56,866 bases of DNA from Bacteroidales bacterium (GTDB lineage: Bacteria; Bacteroidota; Bacteroidia; Bacteroidales; P3): positions 1 to 56,866 of the forward strand of contig WQWA01000009.1 of assembly GCA_009785505.1 (NCBI GenBank). Reading direction: 5' to 3'. This document shows, in pieces, positions 25,694 to 35,052 of the stretch. The position numbers and the translations under genes were made by a program. Position 1 is the first letter of the stretch, and each line of letters begins with the position of its first letter. The notes beneath the pieces were generated by a model. The model ran no database searches and was not told the DNA's origin. It saw nothing but the letters and a program-made list of their open reading frames with translations.

Positions 25694-27204
25694 TATTTTT
25701 TGAGGACAATCCGTATGGTAGTACCTTCTCCGACAACCGAATCTTTCACAAAAATATCTCCTTTGTGATAATTGTGAATAATTCGATAACACAATGGAAG
25801 CCCAAGCCCCCACCCTCTGGACTTAGTGGTGTAGCCGGTCTCAAAAATCGTTTTCCACTGGCTTTTGGATATTCCTTTTCCGTTGTCGGAAACATCAATG
25901 GTAATCGCTTTGGGCCGCTCGCTAACATCAATATCCACAACACCCTTTTCTGTTCCGATAGCATCAACGGCATTCATAACTAAATTTTCCAATACCCATT
26001 CAAGCAGTTGCGCATTGACGCTTGTCAATGCCACCGCATTCGCTGGAGTATTCGTTTGAATTTTTGTTTTTTGCGATATGCGGGGTTGCAAATAATCAAT
26101 CGATTTATGAACAATCTGAGCGATATTTTCCGTAACCATTTTGGGTTTCGAACCTATTTTGGAAAAACGCTCGGAAATCATAGCCAAACGATCCGTATCT
26201 TTTTTCATTTCTACAAGATGGAGCTCGCTTACATTTTCACTTCTCAGTACTTCCATCCAAGCCATCAATGATGAAAGCGGTGTGCCCAGCTGATGGGCTG
26301 TTTCGCGTGACATCCCTACCCAAAGTTTATTATTTTCTGATTGTTTAGATACCTTTACTCCCCATGCTATGGTTGCAATAAACAGTCCAAAAATGATAAA
26401 AGCCGCAATAGGTAAATATGCCAATCGTCTCGCAATTATTGAACTTTCATAAAAAATCAAATATGTTTCATCAACATCAAAAGAAAATTCAATGGGCACA
26501 TTTTGTGCTCTCATACGATTCAGCGTACGTTGAAGAGATTTCGGATCGGCGTATAATTCCGACGGCATATTTCCGGATTTAATTACCGTTTGCTCATCTT
26601 CCGAAACAACTAAAATTGCTGCAAAAATAGAGCTTGTGGCAATTTCGTCTATGAACGAGTGAACGACATCGTCCAAAGTTTCTTGAAGGTCAATAAACGC
26701 TTGCGGATACTTGTAGAAAAAATACCAACGTTCGCCCAAAAACGAAACAAATATCGGTGGAAATTGGGAAAACTCCTCCAAAAGACTGCCTTCCAAATAC
26801 TCTATTTCTCTATAATCAAATCTCGTATTCTGAGAAGATACAATTCTAAAATTTTGATCTGTAACGACAACCGGAATCGTTGTGTTTTCTTCAACAATTC
26901 TGCGATAAAATTCAAATTCAAATTCAGGACCATCCGCACGGTTCATTCTTAACATTGCATCTGCCCAAAATTGAAGCCTGCTGCGTTCCATCTGCTCAAC
27001 CTGCTCGAAAAAATTTCTACTGTATTCCATCAAATCAGCTTTTTGTTGAATAGACGACACCCACATGAACACTTTGTGGCGCTCGTCATCGCGGATTTGC
27101 CGAACCATAGAAAAAATAGCCCATACTGCGACAATCATAAAGCCGATTGCAACAACAAACAAAACACTATTTATACGAATCCGGATTCTTGAAGGAATGT
27201 TCAT
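25693..27204 (-). CDS. Sensor histidine kinase
   Basis: A membrane two-component kinase of 503 residues. The first membrane helix (SVLFVVAIGFMIVAVWAIF) is near residues 13-32, then a periplasmic sensing domain of about 230 residues, then a second helix (IAAFIIFGLFIATIAWGV, about 263-280). The H-box is MSRETAHQLGTPLSSLMAWME with the phosphorylated His. The catalytic domain shows N-box ENLVMNAVDA, G1 DNGKGIS and G2 RGWGLGLPL. No response regulator is adjacent, so the partner is unknown. It overlaps hemW by one base and starts nine bases after the barrel gene. Confidence 0.92.
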   Translation of the reverse strand: MNIPSRIRIRINSVLFVVAIGFMIVAVWAIFSMVRQIRDDERHKVFMWVSSIQQKADLMEYSRNFFEQVEQMERSRLQFWADAMLRMNRADGPEFEFEFYRRIVEENTTIPVVVTDQNFRIVSSQNTRFDYREIEYLEGSLLEEFSQFPPIFVSFLGERWYFFYKYPQAFIDLQETLDDVVHSFIDEIATSSIFAAILVVSEDEQTVIKSGNMPSELYADPKSLQRTLNRMRAQNVPIEFSFDVDETYLIFYESSIIARRLAYLPIAAFIIFGLFIATIAWGVKVSKQSENNKLWVGMSRETAHQLGTPLSSLMAWMEVLRSENVSELHLVEMKKDTDRLAMISERFSKIGSKPKMVTENIAQIVHKSIDYLQPRISQKTKIQTNTPANAVALTSVNAQLLEWVLENLVMNAVDAIGTEKGVVDIDVSERPKAITIDVSDNGKGISKSQWKTIFETGYTTKSRGWGLGLPLCYRIIHNYHKGDIFVKDSVVGEGTTIRIVLKK

Positions 27205-27213
27205 AGCAAAAAT

Positions 27214-28071
27214 TTAAAGCATTAAAAAGTTTAGTCGTGCAAAAAGATTGAAGCTTGTGTGAAATCTTTTATAACCGGTGAGGTTGATATCTTGAAGATA
27301 AGCCGTTACACCAAAATCCAACGAAGCCGTTGGATTTACAACAAATCTCCATCCGAGAGAACCTAGAACTCCTATACCCCACGCTGTTTCAGCAGTAGCA
27401 GGTGCTGACCAACCCTGTCCCGGATGGTAAGTTCCTTGATGCATAATTGTGTGTCGAAGTCCTTCGATTTCGATCATATTTTCTCTAACACGAGTGTTTG
27501 TTGTATTTAACCCCAACTCAAAAAACCATTGCCAATTGCGAGCTTGAAGGTCATCGCGCCATTGGAATCCTACATCCAACATCGTGCGCGACTCTCTACC
27601 CCAAATACGACCTTGTATGCGGATTGGTTCAGAGATATTAGGGTCACGAACGTTCACAACAAGGATGTCCGTAGCAGTAAGGTTGACCTGATTAACTTGA
27701 AAAAAAATCGAAGTATAGGGTGATAAGTTGAGTGAAGTGCGAAAACTGATTAATGTTGCCGGGCTGTAACGCATTCTTCCGGGCAAATCTAACCAAAATC
27801 CTTCGTTGGCAGTAGGATATCTGGTACTGAGCCTATGTTGAACGTCTCTTACAAAATCCGTATTATCCAGCGCATACGATACCTTATTAACATTTCTGCT
27901 ACTCCCGTTGTAGAAATTTGCAGGATGACGACCGGCAAAAAAACCGCCTCCTCCGATACTTATTTGGATAAATCTGTGCTCGTCATCGTCATCGAAATAA
28001 CGATTTTGACAAACCCCTTTGAAAGGTATGCCAATCAAAAGCAAACAAACGATGTAGATAATTTTCTTCAT
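27214..28071 (-). CDS. Outer-membrane beta-barrel-like protein
   Basis: 285 residues with a signal peptide (MKKIIYIVCLLLIGIPFKGVCQ). The mature part alternates aromatic and polar residues in strands separated by turns and ends in the aromatic-hydrophobic FNLFARLNFLML, consistent with a membrane barrel. GMRYSPATLISFRTSLNLSPYTSIFFQVNQ and GVLGSLGWRFVVNPTASLDFGV are typical strand pairs. The open frame extends to 28188, but 28071 gives the signal peptide and follows a promoter element. First gene of the operon with the kinase and hemW. No specific family recognised. Confidence 0.7.
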   Translation of the reverse strand: MKKIIYIVCLLLIGIPFKGVCQNRYFDDDDEHRFIQISIGGGGFFAGRHPANFYNGSSRNVNKVSYALDNTDFVRDVQHRLSTRYPTANEGFWLDLPGRMRYSPATLISFRTSLNLSPYTSIFFQVNQVNLTATDILVVNVRDPNISEPIRIQGRIWGRESRTMLDVGFQWRDDLQARNWQWFFELGLNTTNTRVRENMIEIEGLRHTIMHQGTYHPGQGWSAPATAETAWGIGVLGSLGWRFVVNPTASLDFGVTAYLQDINLTGYKRFHTSFNLFARLNFLML

Positions 28072-28080
28072 AATTTTTTG

Positions 28081-28088
28081 CAAAAATA
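28081..28088 (-). promoter_or_regulatory. -7 element of the barrel-kinase-hemW operon
   Basis: TATTTTTG on the minus strand, nine bases before the ATG at 28071. Confidence 0.55.
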
Positions 28089-28111
28089 CGCAAAAATTTG
28101 GAAAAAAGTCG

Positions 28112-28119
28112 TATATTTG
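28112..28119 (+). promoter_or_regulatory. -7 element of the small membrane protein-mutL operon
   Basis: TATATTTG, 48 bases before the ATG at 28168; divergent from the element at 28081-28088. Confidence 0.5.
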
Positions 28120-28167
28120 CAAAAAAATGTGTCCTTGTTGGCACATTTTCAAAAGTAAGAATGCTAC

Positions 28168-28449
28168 ATGGGAAATTTTTTCAAACAACCGGAACTACGC
28201 CAATTCAGTATGAAACCTCGCTATTACAGTGAGGAAAAGGAGCGTATGGAAGAGCTGAAACGTCGTGTTGGCGATGATGCCGCAGACGAAGAAGAACGTA
28301 CTGAACGCATTCGCGAATCGTTCGAACGAAGACGCACAAGAAAGGCAAATCCTAGAAACAAGGTTTTGAGTCCAACGAGAGTTTTTGTGTTTGCTATTTT
28401 GATCATTTTATTCATCATGATCGTTACCGGAACAAGACTTGTTTTTTAG
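28168..28449 (+). CDS. Small single-helix membrane protein before mutL
   Basis: 93 residues. The N-terminal two thirds are highly charged and probably helical (SEEKERMEELKRR, EEERTERIRESFERRR); the C-terminus is one membrane helix (VFVFAILIILFIMIVTG) with a very short tail, so the charged part should face the cytoplasm. mutL starts three bases after the stop. Similar small proteins are found before mutL in other Bacteroidales from memory. Function unknown. Confidence 0.7.
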   Translation: MGNFFKQPELRQFSMKPRYYSEEKERMEELKRRVGDDAADEEERTERIRESFERRRTRKANPRNKVLSPTRVFVFAILIILFIMIVTGTRLVF

Positions 28450-28452
28450 ATT

Positions 28453-30246
28453 ATGTCTGACGTCATTCGCTTATTGCCGGATTCTGTAGCCAATCAAATT
28501 GCGGCAGGGGAAGTTGTGCAACGCCCGGCCTCTGCAGTGAAGGAATTGTTGGAGAATGCCGTAGATGCAGAAAGTACGGAAATCCGGCTTATTGTCAAAG
28601 ATGCCGGAAAAACATTGATTCAAGTCATCGACAACGGCAAAGGTATGTCGGAAACCGATGCACGTTTGTGCTTCGAACGCCACGCCACATCAAAAATTCG
28701 AGATTCCCAGGATTTATTTTCAATTCGGACAATGGGCTTTCGCGGAGAAGCATTGGCATCTATCGCTTCCATTGCACAAGTGGAGTTAAAAACTCGTCAG
28801 GATAACGAAGAATTGGGAACGGAAATTCAGATTGAAGGTTCCGAAGTCAAATCCCAGAACCCTTGTCAATGCTCAAAAGGAACGTCTGTTTCCGTGAAGA
28901 ACTTGTTCTTCAATGTGCCGGCTCGCCGACAGTTTTTGAAAAGCGACAATGTCGAACTAAAACACATCAGTGAAGAATTTTATCGTGTTGCTTTGGTTCA
29001 TCCGAACTTAAAATTCAGTTTTTATCACAACGAAAAATGCCTGCATAATTTAGAACCGGAATCGTTCAGAGAACGCATCATTTCCCTATTTGGCGATGTT
29101 TATAAAAAACGCTTGGTGCCGATCGAACAAGCGGTTTCCCATGTGAAAATTTCGGGATTTATTTGTAAACCGGAATTTGCCATGAAAACCAAAGGCGAGC
29201 AATACTTTTTTGTGAACAATCGTTTTATTCGACACCCCTACCTAAACCATGCTGTTTCACAAGCATTTAGCGAACTTATCCCGGAAAAATCATATCCATC
29301 GTATTTCATCCGTTTTGAAATCGATCCGAAAAATATCGACATTAACATTCATCCCACAAAAACAGAAATCAAGTTTTTAGATGAGAAATTAATGTATGGT
29401 GTGCTTTTGGCGGCTGTAAAAAAATCCATTGGCGCTTACAATCTTTCGCCGAGCTTGGATTTTTTAACCAATCCCGAATTTCAGCCCGATATTTTACCGA
29501 AAGATTATACGCCGAAAACGCCGACTGTCCGTGTAAATCCAAATTATAATCCGTTTGAAAAAACAAATTTTTCAAAAAAACAAACTAATCAACAAGCCTA
29601 TTTGGAATCGTTCGAATTGCTTCAGAAACCTATAGAAACCAGTGTTCAGAAACAAATCGAACACACCGTCGAAGATGATAATACGCATTTTGACAGCTTT
29701 CAGATTTTGAATAAATACTTGGTAGTTGATACACGCTCTGACTTGCTATTGGTGTGCCAACAACGTGCACACGAACGCATTTTGTTCGAACAAGTTCAAA
29801 AACAACTTGCCGATCGTCAACCGGTTTCTCAACAGAAATTGTTTCCGCAATCGTTGGATTTTTCAGTGACAAACGCCGAAACTTTGAATGAAATTTTACC
29901 GAACTTGAAAGATTTAGGCTGGGATATCGAAAGTTTGGGACATCATTCCTTTGCAGTAAATGCCACGCCCTATAAGGTAAAAGAAAGTGATGTACAAAGC
30001 ATTTTGGAAACAATTTTGGAAAATTTCAAAAGCGGAATCATGCTGAATCGCAACGACAAGCAAACGAATTTAGCAATTTCCATGGCTTCCGGAATGGCAA
30101 TAAAATCAGGAATCCCGTTGGATAAATCCGCACAAAAACATCTTTTGACTCAACTATTTGCTTGTCAAATTCCACAACTATCACCCAAAGGAAAGCCAGT
30201 GTTTTCTGTGTTTTCCGAAGATGAAATAAATTCACGATTAAATTAA
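28453..30246 (+). CDS. mutL: DNA mismatch repair protein MutL
   Basis: The ATPase that links mismatch recognition to strand removal; 597 residues. The GHKL ATPase domain is complete: ANQIAAGEVVQRPASAVKELLENAVDA, IDNGKGM, RHATSKI and TMGFRGEALASI. The central domain ends with PTKTEIKFLD. The C-terminal dimerisation domain has the conserved GMAIKSG. At the site where endonuclease MutL proteins have DQHA-x2-E (DQHRAH in Bacteroidota, from memory) this one reads LVCQQRAHERI, so the metal-binding Asp and His appear lost. The rhomboid gene follows seven bases after the stop. Confidence 0.95.
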   Translation: MSDVIRLLPDSVANQIAAGEVVQRPASAVKELLENAVDAESTEIRLIVKDAGKTLIQVIDNGKGMSETDARLCFERHATSKIRDSQDLFSIRTMGFRGEALASIASIAQVELKTRQDNEELGTEIQIEGSEVKSQNPCQCSKGTSVSVKNLFFNVPARRQFLKSDNVELKHISEEFYRVALVHPNLKFSFYHNEKCLHNLEPESFRERIISLFGDVYKKRLVPIEQAVSHVKISGFICKPEFAMKTKGEQYFFVNNRFIRHPYLNHAVSQAFSELIPEKSYPSYFIRFEIDPKNIDINIHPTKTEIKFLDEKLMYGVLLAAVKKSIGAYNLSPSLDFLTNPEFQPDILPKDYTPKTPTVRVNPNYNPFEKTNFSKKQTNQQAYLESFELLQKPIETSVQKQIEHTVEDDNTHFDSFQILNKYLVVDTRSDLLLVCQQRAHERILFEQVQKQLADRQPVSQQKLFPQSLDFSVTNAETLNEILPNLKDLGWDIESLGHHSFAVNATPYKVKESDVQSILETILENFKSGIMLNRNDKQTNLAISMASGMAIKSGIPLDKSAQKHLLTQLFACQIPQLSPKGKPVFSVFSEDEINSRLN

Positions 30247-30253
30247 AAATACC

Positions 30254-30934
30254 ATGACAGACTTTCGGCCGCAAGGCTTTCGTTTTTTGCCACCCGTTGT
30301 AAAAAATTTGCTTATCATCAATATTCTTTTGTTTTTGCTAGATTCAGCGTTAAGAAATTTCGGCATTAATTTGACACGAAGTTTGGGCTTGTATTATCCT
30401 CTATCGGAAAACTTTTTCCCGACGCAGTATTTCACGTATCTCTTTATGCACGGAAGTTTCATGCATTTATTTTTCAATATGTTTGCGTTGTGGATGTTTG
30501 GCTATACGTTGGAAAATGCTTGGGGCAGCAAACGTTTTTTGTTTTTCTTTTTGTTTTGCGGTGTTGGTGCCGGACTGATTCAAAATGTGGTTGTCGCTTA
30601 TGAAGTTTGGAATTTTACACAACAGGGATACAGCGCCGTTTCGGTTGCTCGATACATGAATAATGCCGTTGTGATTGGGGCTTCCGGCTCGGTTTATGGG
30701 ATTTTGTTAGCGTTTGGAATGATGTATCCGAACATGAGAGTTTATGTGTATTTTCTTTTCCCTGTCAAGGTAAAATATTTGGTATCTTTCCTCGCACTTC
30801 TTGCCTTGTTTTCCGGTTTTGGTGGTGGAGGAGGAAGCAATATTGCCCACTTCGCACATTTGGGAGGTATGCTGTTTGCCTTTATTTTGATTATGTATTG
30901 GAGGCGGAATTATCGTCGGGATAATTTTTACTAA
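30254..30934 (+). CDS. Rhomboid family intramembrane serine protease
   Basis: 226 residues with about six membrane helices. MHGSFMHLFFNMFALWMFGYTLENAWG is the loop and helix before the active site (HxxxN pattern), GASGSVYGILLAF holds the catalytic Ser in the GxSG motif, and HFAHLGGMLFAFIL supplies the catalytic His. It cleaves membrane-spanning substrates within the bilayer; the substrate is unknown. It sits seven bases after mutL, probably in the same transcript. Confidence 0.92.
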   Translation: MTDFRPQGFRFLPPVVKNLLIINILLFLLDSALRNFGINLTRSLGLYYPLSENFFPTQYFTYLFMHGSFMHLFFNMFALWMFGYTLENAWGSKRFLFFFLFCGVGAGLIQNVVVAYEVWNFTQQGYSAVSVARYMNNAVVIGASGSVYGILLAFGMMYPNMRVYVYFLFPVKVKYLVSFLALLALFSGFGGGGGSNIAHFAHLGGMLFAFILIMYWRRNYRRDNFY

Positions 30935-31780
30935 ACTCAATTGTGTGAAAATCGTCAGTCAAAAAACAATAAATAGTATATGAGAAAATTATTTCTATCT
31001 GCAGTTTTAATCTGCACAGCAATTGCGATTGTTCCAACGCAGACAGTAATGGCACAACTGCAAATCAACGGAACTGGTAATTCTACTACCGTTGCCGAGT
31101 TTCAAGTCGCAATCAACGATTTTCTGTGGGAAAATCCTACTGTAGACGTCATTACCATTACCGGAGAACTTACAAATACAACAAACGAAAGCATTTGGCT
31201 CGACCTTCCTGCAGGTAGAAGAGTAGTTTGGCAGGCAGAATTTTATAGCGCGGGATCAATAGTAATTAGGGGTACAGGTTTTCCCAATCCAACTGCCGGA
31301 ACATTTGAAATAGCTACCGGAGGAAAAATTCAAAATACATCTATGTTTGGAATAGCTATTTCTATCTAAGGAAACAATGCAACTGTTGTTGTTAATGGTG
31401 GTGAGGTAGTAGGCAGTGAGAGTTTTTCAACAGGGATTGTTACGACTGTTTTTGGCACGGGGCAGCGAATCATAATTACAGATGGTGTGGTGTCAGGTAG
31501 TCGCAACGCCATTGAGATTAATGACGCCAATGATGCAGTTATTTTTATATCGGGAAACCCCACAATCACAGGCACAATATCTACAGGCAACGGCATTGCT
31601 ATTAGATACACGGGCATTGGCGGAACATACGATGCGGGAACAAATGAAAACCTGATCATACAACCAAACACTGCAACGGCTGTATGGGCGATTGAAAACG
31701 GCGTAAACGGAATTTCGTTTGCGAGAGGTGCAACCACAGGATTTATTGCCGTTGATGGCGTAACGGTTACCGGTGCTTTA

Positions 31781-34450
31781 ATCGACTTGTCTGATGCCTC
31801 ACCATCGGTAAGTGGTGCAGGTTGGACATTTGCAAATAATGTCTACACAATTCTCGATGGTGCAACGGTAACCATTACTGGAACAAGTGCAAACCAAAGG
31901 CGTATTGAAGTTGCAACAAATGCATCCAATGTAAACATCACACTTGAAGACGTTACTATTGAAGGACTTGGCAATGATCAATCTCCACTATTACTCAATA
32001 GCGGTTCAGATGTGAGTCTTGTGCTTGTGGGAACAAATACACTCACAGCTGGAGCTAGTAGTGCTGGTATACAAACCACAGGAGCGCGACTTACAATAAT
32101 GGGTACAGGTAGTTTGGTAACAACAGGTGGCAATGGTGGTGCAGGAATTGGAGGTGGCACTAGGAGAGGAGCTGGTGGAACTATCACAATCAACGGTGGA
32201 ATTATTACAGCAACGGGCGGTGGTAGTACAGGTGCAGGAATTGGAGGTGCTGAAGATGGAGCAGGCGGTTCTGTTACCATCAATGGTGGAGTTGTTACAG
32301 CAATAGGAGGCTTAAATGCTCCAGGAAACGTAGGTGCTACCGCTCGAGCTCAAGGAATAGGTAAAGGTCAAGGCTGGATGCAAGCAGGAACCTTCCAAAT
32401 GGGCGGCAATGCTGTAGTTTTCACAAACAGTGTGGGCGATACAGACGAAAACAGGAGAACAGGGGGAATACTCTTTGTCGGTAGCGAGACTTTCGGTATA
32501 TTTTATGGCAATAGTGTTACAGTTACCGATAATGTAACCATCCCTAATGGCTATGGACTATTTATACATAACAGCGCCACTCTTACCATACCCAATGGTA
32601 TAACCTTGACAAATAACGGTACAGTTCAGTACTGTGGCACCATAAACAAAGGCGGTAGTTTTGGTACATGGGTAGGGAATGACCCAATTATAGGTCTTGA
32701 CGACAATACCATCGACCTAAGTGTTGCAAGTCCGATTTTGCCGTGCGATGGAAGTTGGACATTTACAAACAATGTTTTTACCATTTCCAATGGCACAACA
32801 GTAACTATCACAGGAGAAGCTATCGGCGGACGAAGTATCGTGGTTGCTGCATCTGCTAGCGTAAATATTATAGTTGAAGATGTAGTTGCCTCGACTTTAT
32901 CGTTAGGCAATGGTGCAGTGGTAGACCTCACGATTGTAGGAGAAAACATATTCACGGGAGGCATACGAGCGCCGCATGGTACAACACTTACGATAGGTGG
33001 CACAGGTAGTTTGACAGCAATAGGTGGTGGCTCGAATGCAGGAATTGGTGGCGGTAACGAGCAATCAGGCGGAACTATCACGATTAATAGTGGCACTGTT
33101 ACGGCAACAAACGGTCGTGGTTTGGGTGCTGGAATAGGTAGCGGCAGAGGAGTAGACTGGGGGGGGGTGCGTCCATCCACCCACGGTGGTACTATTACCA
33201 TCAACGGCGGTACTGTTACTGCAATGGGGTTTATTGACGGTGTAGGTGTCGGTGCTGGAATTGGCGGTGGTCACAGTGCCGGAGGAGCAACTGTTACTAT
33301 CACAGGTGGTGTGGTTACGGCAATAGGTGCTTCCGGTCAAGGAATTGGTTTTGGAGGAGGTCGAGGATGGGAGCATCCTCAAGGTGCAGGAACTCTTACC
33401 ATAAGCGACAATGCTGTAGTATTCGCAACCAGTGTAGGCGATACCAACGAACGTAGAAGAACAGATGCCATACTTGTTATCGGTACCAGAACATATTGGT
33501 ACGGTGAAGACGAGTTTACGCCTTTGGACGAATTTACTTTGAGTGAGGATGTAACTGTTCCCGCAAACTTTGCATTAACTGTTCCTTCGGGCAAAACCCT
33601 AACTATACCTGTGAACAGAACCTTAACAAATAATGGTGCAATTCGCAATTGTGGCACAATTAACAACCAGGGAACATGGATAGGTAATGAGCCTTTTGAC
33701 GCTAACTCTATAGACATGAGTCTCGGATCCCCAGCCCTTCCATGCGATGGAAGTTGGACATTTGCTAACGGGATTTACACAATTCTCGATGGAGCAAGTG
33801 TAACCATTACCGGAACAAATGCAGGTCAAAGGCGTATTGAGATTGCAGAAGGAGCAAATGTAAATATCACACTTGAAAATGCGACTATTGCAGGGCTTGG
33901 CAATAATTTATCCCCGTTTTTACTCAATAGTGATGCAGAAGTAACGCTTACGCTTGTTGGGGAGAATACGCTCACTGCAGGGGGAAATAGAGCCGGTATA
34001 CAAACCGAACAAGGTGCAACACTTACAATAAATGGAACAGGAAGATTGACCGCAACTGGTGGTGGTAATAGTGCTGGTATCGGCGGTGGTCAGAACGGCT
34101 CAGGTGGTACTGTTACTATTAACAGCGGAGTTGTTACGGCAATAGGAGCCTCAAATGCTCAGGGAATAGGCAGAGGTAGTGGTTCCGGCGATGCAGGTAC
34201 ATTCACTATGGACGGAAACACCGTAGTATTCACGAACAGCATAGGCGATACAGCCGAAGATAGAAGAACAAGTGGTATCCTCGTTATCGGGAACACCACA
34301 CATTGGTACGGTAGCAATGAATTTACCTTAAGCAACGATGTAGTTGTTCCACAAAACCACACGCTAACTATTGATACAAACAAAACTTTAATCATACCCG
34401 AGAGTATAACCCTAACCAACAACGGTACAATCAGAGATAACTGGGGAACC
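31781..34450 (+). repeat. Three large internal modules of the T9SS repeat protein
   Basis: Each module opens with ID(L/M)S..SP followed by SWTF.N and (Y/F)TI.(D/N)G..VTITG; the openings are at 31781, 32711 and 33710 (spacing 930 and 999). Modules one and three are closest to each other. Recent duplication or recombination is likely. Confidence 0.75.
33159..33167 (+). repeat. Run of nine G in the repeat protein
   Basis: Nine consecutive G within codons for DWGGV. It is the longest G run in the window and a possible slippage site. Confidence 0.8.
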
Positions 34451-35016
34451 ATTGACATCGTCGGCACTTTCACTGGAAACAGAATAGTGTTTGATAACAT
34501 CGGTAATATTCGAGATACTGTCAGAGGAATCGCAACTCCGATAGACATAGCACGTCTCTTCAACATCCATCCAAAAGCCGGGGCACCTGTCTATACGATA
34601 GAAACAGCAGGAACCACCGGCACAGGAACGCTTGATGGCACTACTTTAGCTGTTACAGAAGCAGGTATATTCATCATCGGACTTGCTACGGAAGAAACCG
34701 AACATTGGGCAGCAGGTGCAAGGGTTACTTCAACGCTGATGGTTATCAATGAAGCCACATCCATTACCAACCTTGAAACCCAAAGCCCAGTAAACGTATT
34801 CCCAAACCCATTCACAGACATCCTACACATCGCAGATGCAGAAGGTTTCAAATTGCAAGTATTAACCCAAACAGGTGCAGTTGTTCACACCCAAAGAATA
34901 ACAACTTCTCTCGAAGCCGTGAATTTGCAACACCTTCCGGCAGGAATCTACATTCTACGTTTGGAAAAAGACGGACAAATCAGAACCGCACGGGTTATCA
35001 AACAATAATTTTGGAC

Positions 35017-35052
35017 AATCGTAGGGGCGAGGCATGCCTCGCCCCTACGATT
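35017..35052. repeat. 36-bp perfect GTAG palindrome between T9SS gene and hydG
   Basis: Core GTAGGGGCGAGGC, centre GCATGC, mirrored right arm; with flanking AATC/GATT the perfect palindrome is 36 bases. It lies between convergent genes and touches the hydG stop codon, so it may serve as a two-way terminator. Confidence 0.85.

Larger units (their letters stand above)
30980..35008 (+). pseudogene. Giant T9SS surface repeat protein, interrupted by one in-frame TAA
   Basis: A 1342-codon frame that is open throughout except for a TAA at 31367-31369 (codon 130). The sequence before (GKIQNTSMFGIAISI) and after (GNNATVVVNGGEVVG) reads as one protein, with no frame change. It starts with a signal peptide (MRKLFLSAVLICTAIAIVPTQ), then beta-helix repeats of the GGTITINGGTVTA / GAGIGGG type, arranged in three large modules. 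The end is a complete T9SS type A sorting domain (VFPNPFTDILHIADAEG, GIYILRLEKDGQIRTARVIKQ). As written the cell would make only 129 residues. Options are a pseudogene, a sequencing error (TCA to TAA is one base) or read-through. Intact, it would be a cell-surface adhesin-like protein. Confidence 0.85.

Noticed and set aside
31366-34851. Long antisense frames rich in Pro, Val and Thr under the T9SS repeat protein
   Set aside because: They mirror Gly/Thr-rich repeats on the coding strand, a base-composition effect, and have no start signals.
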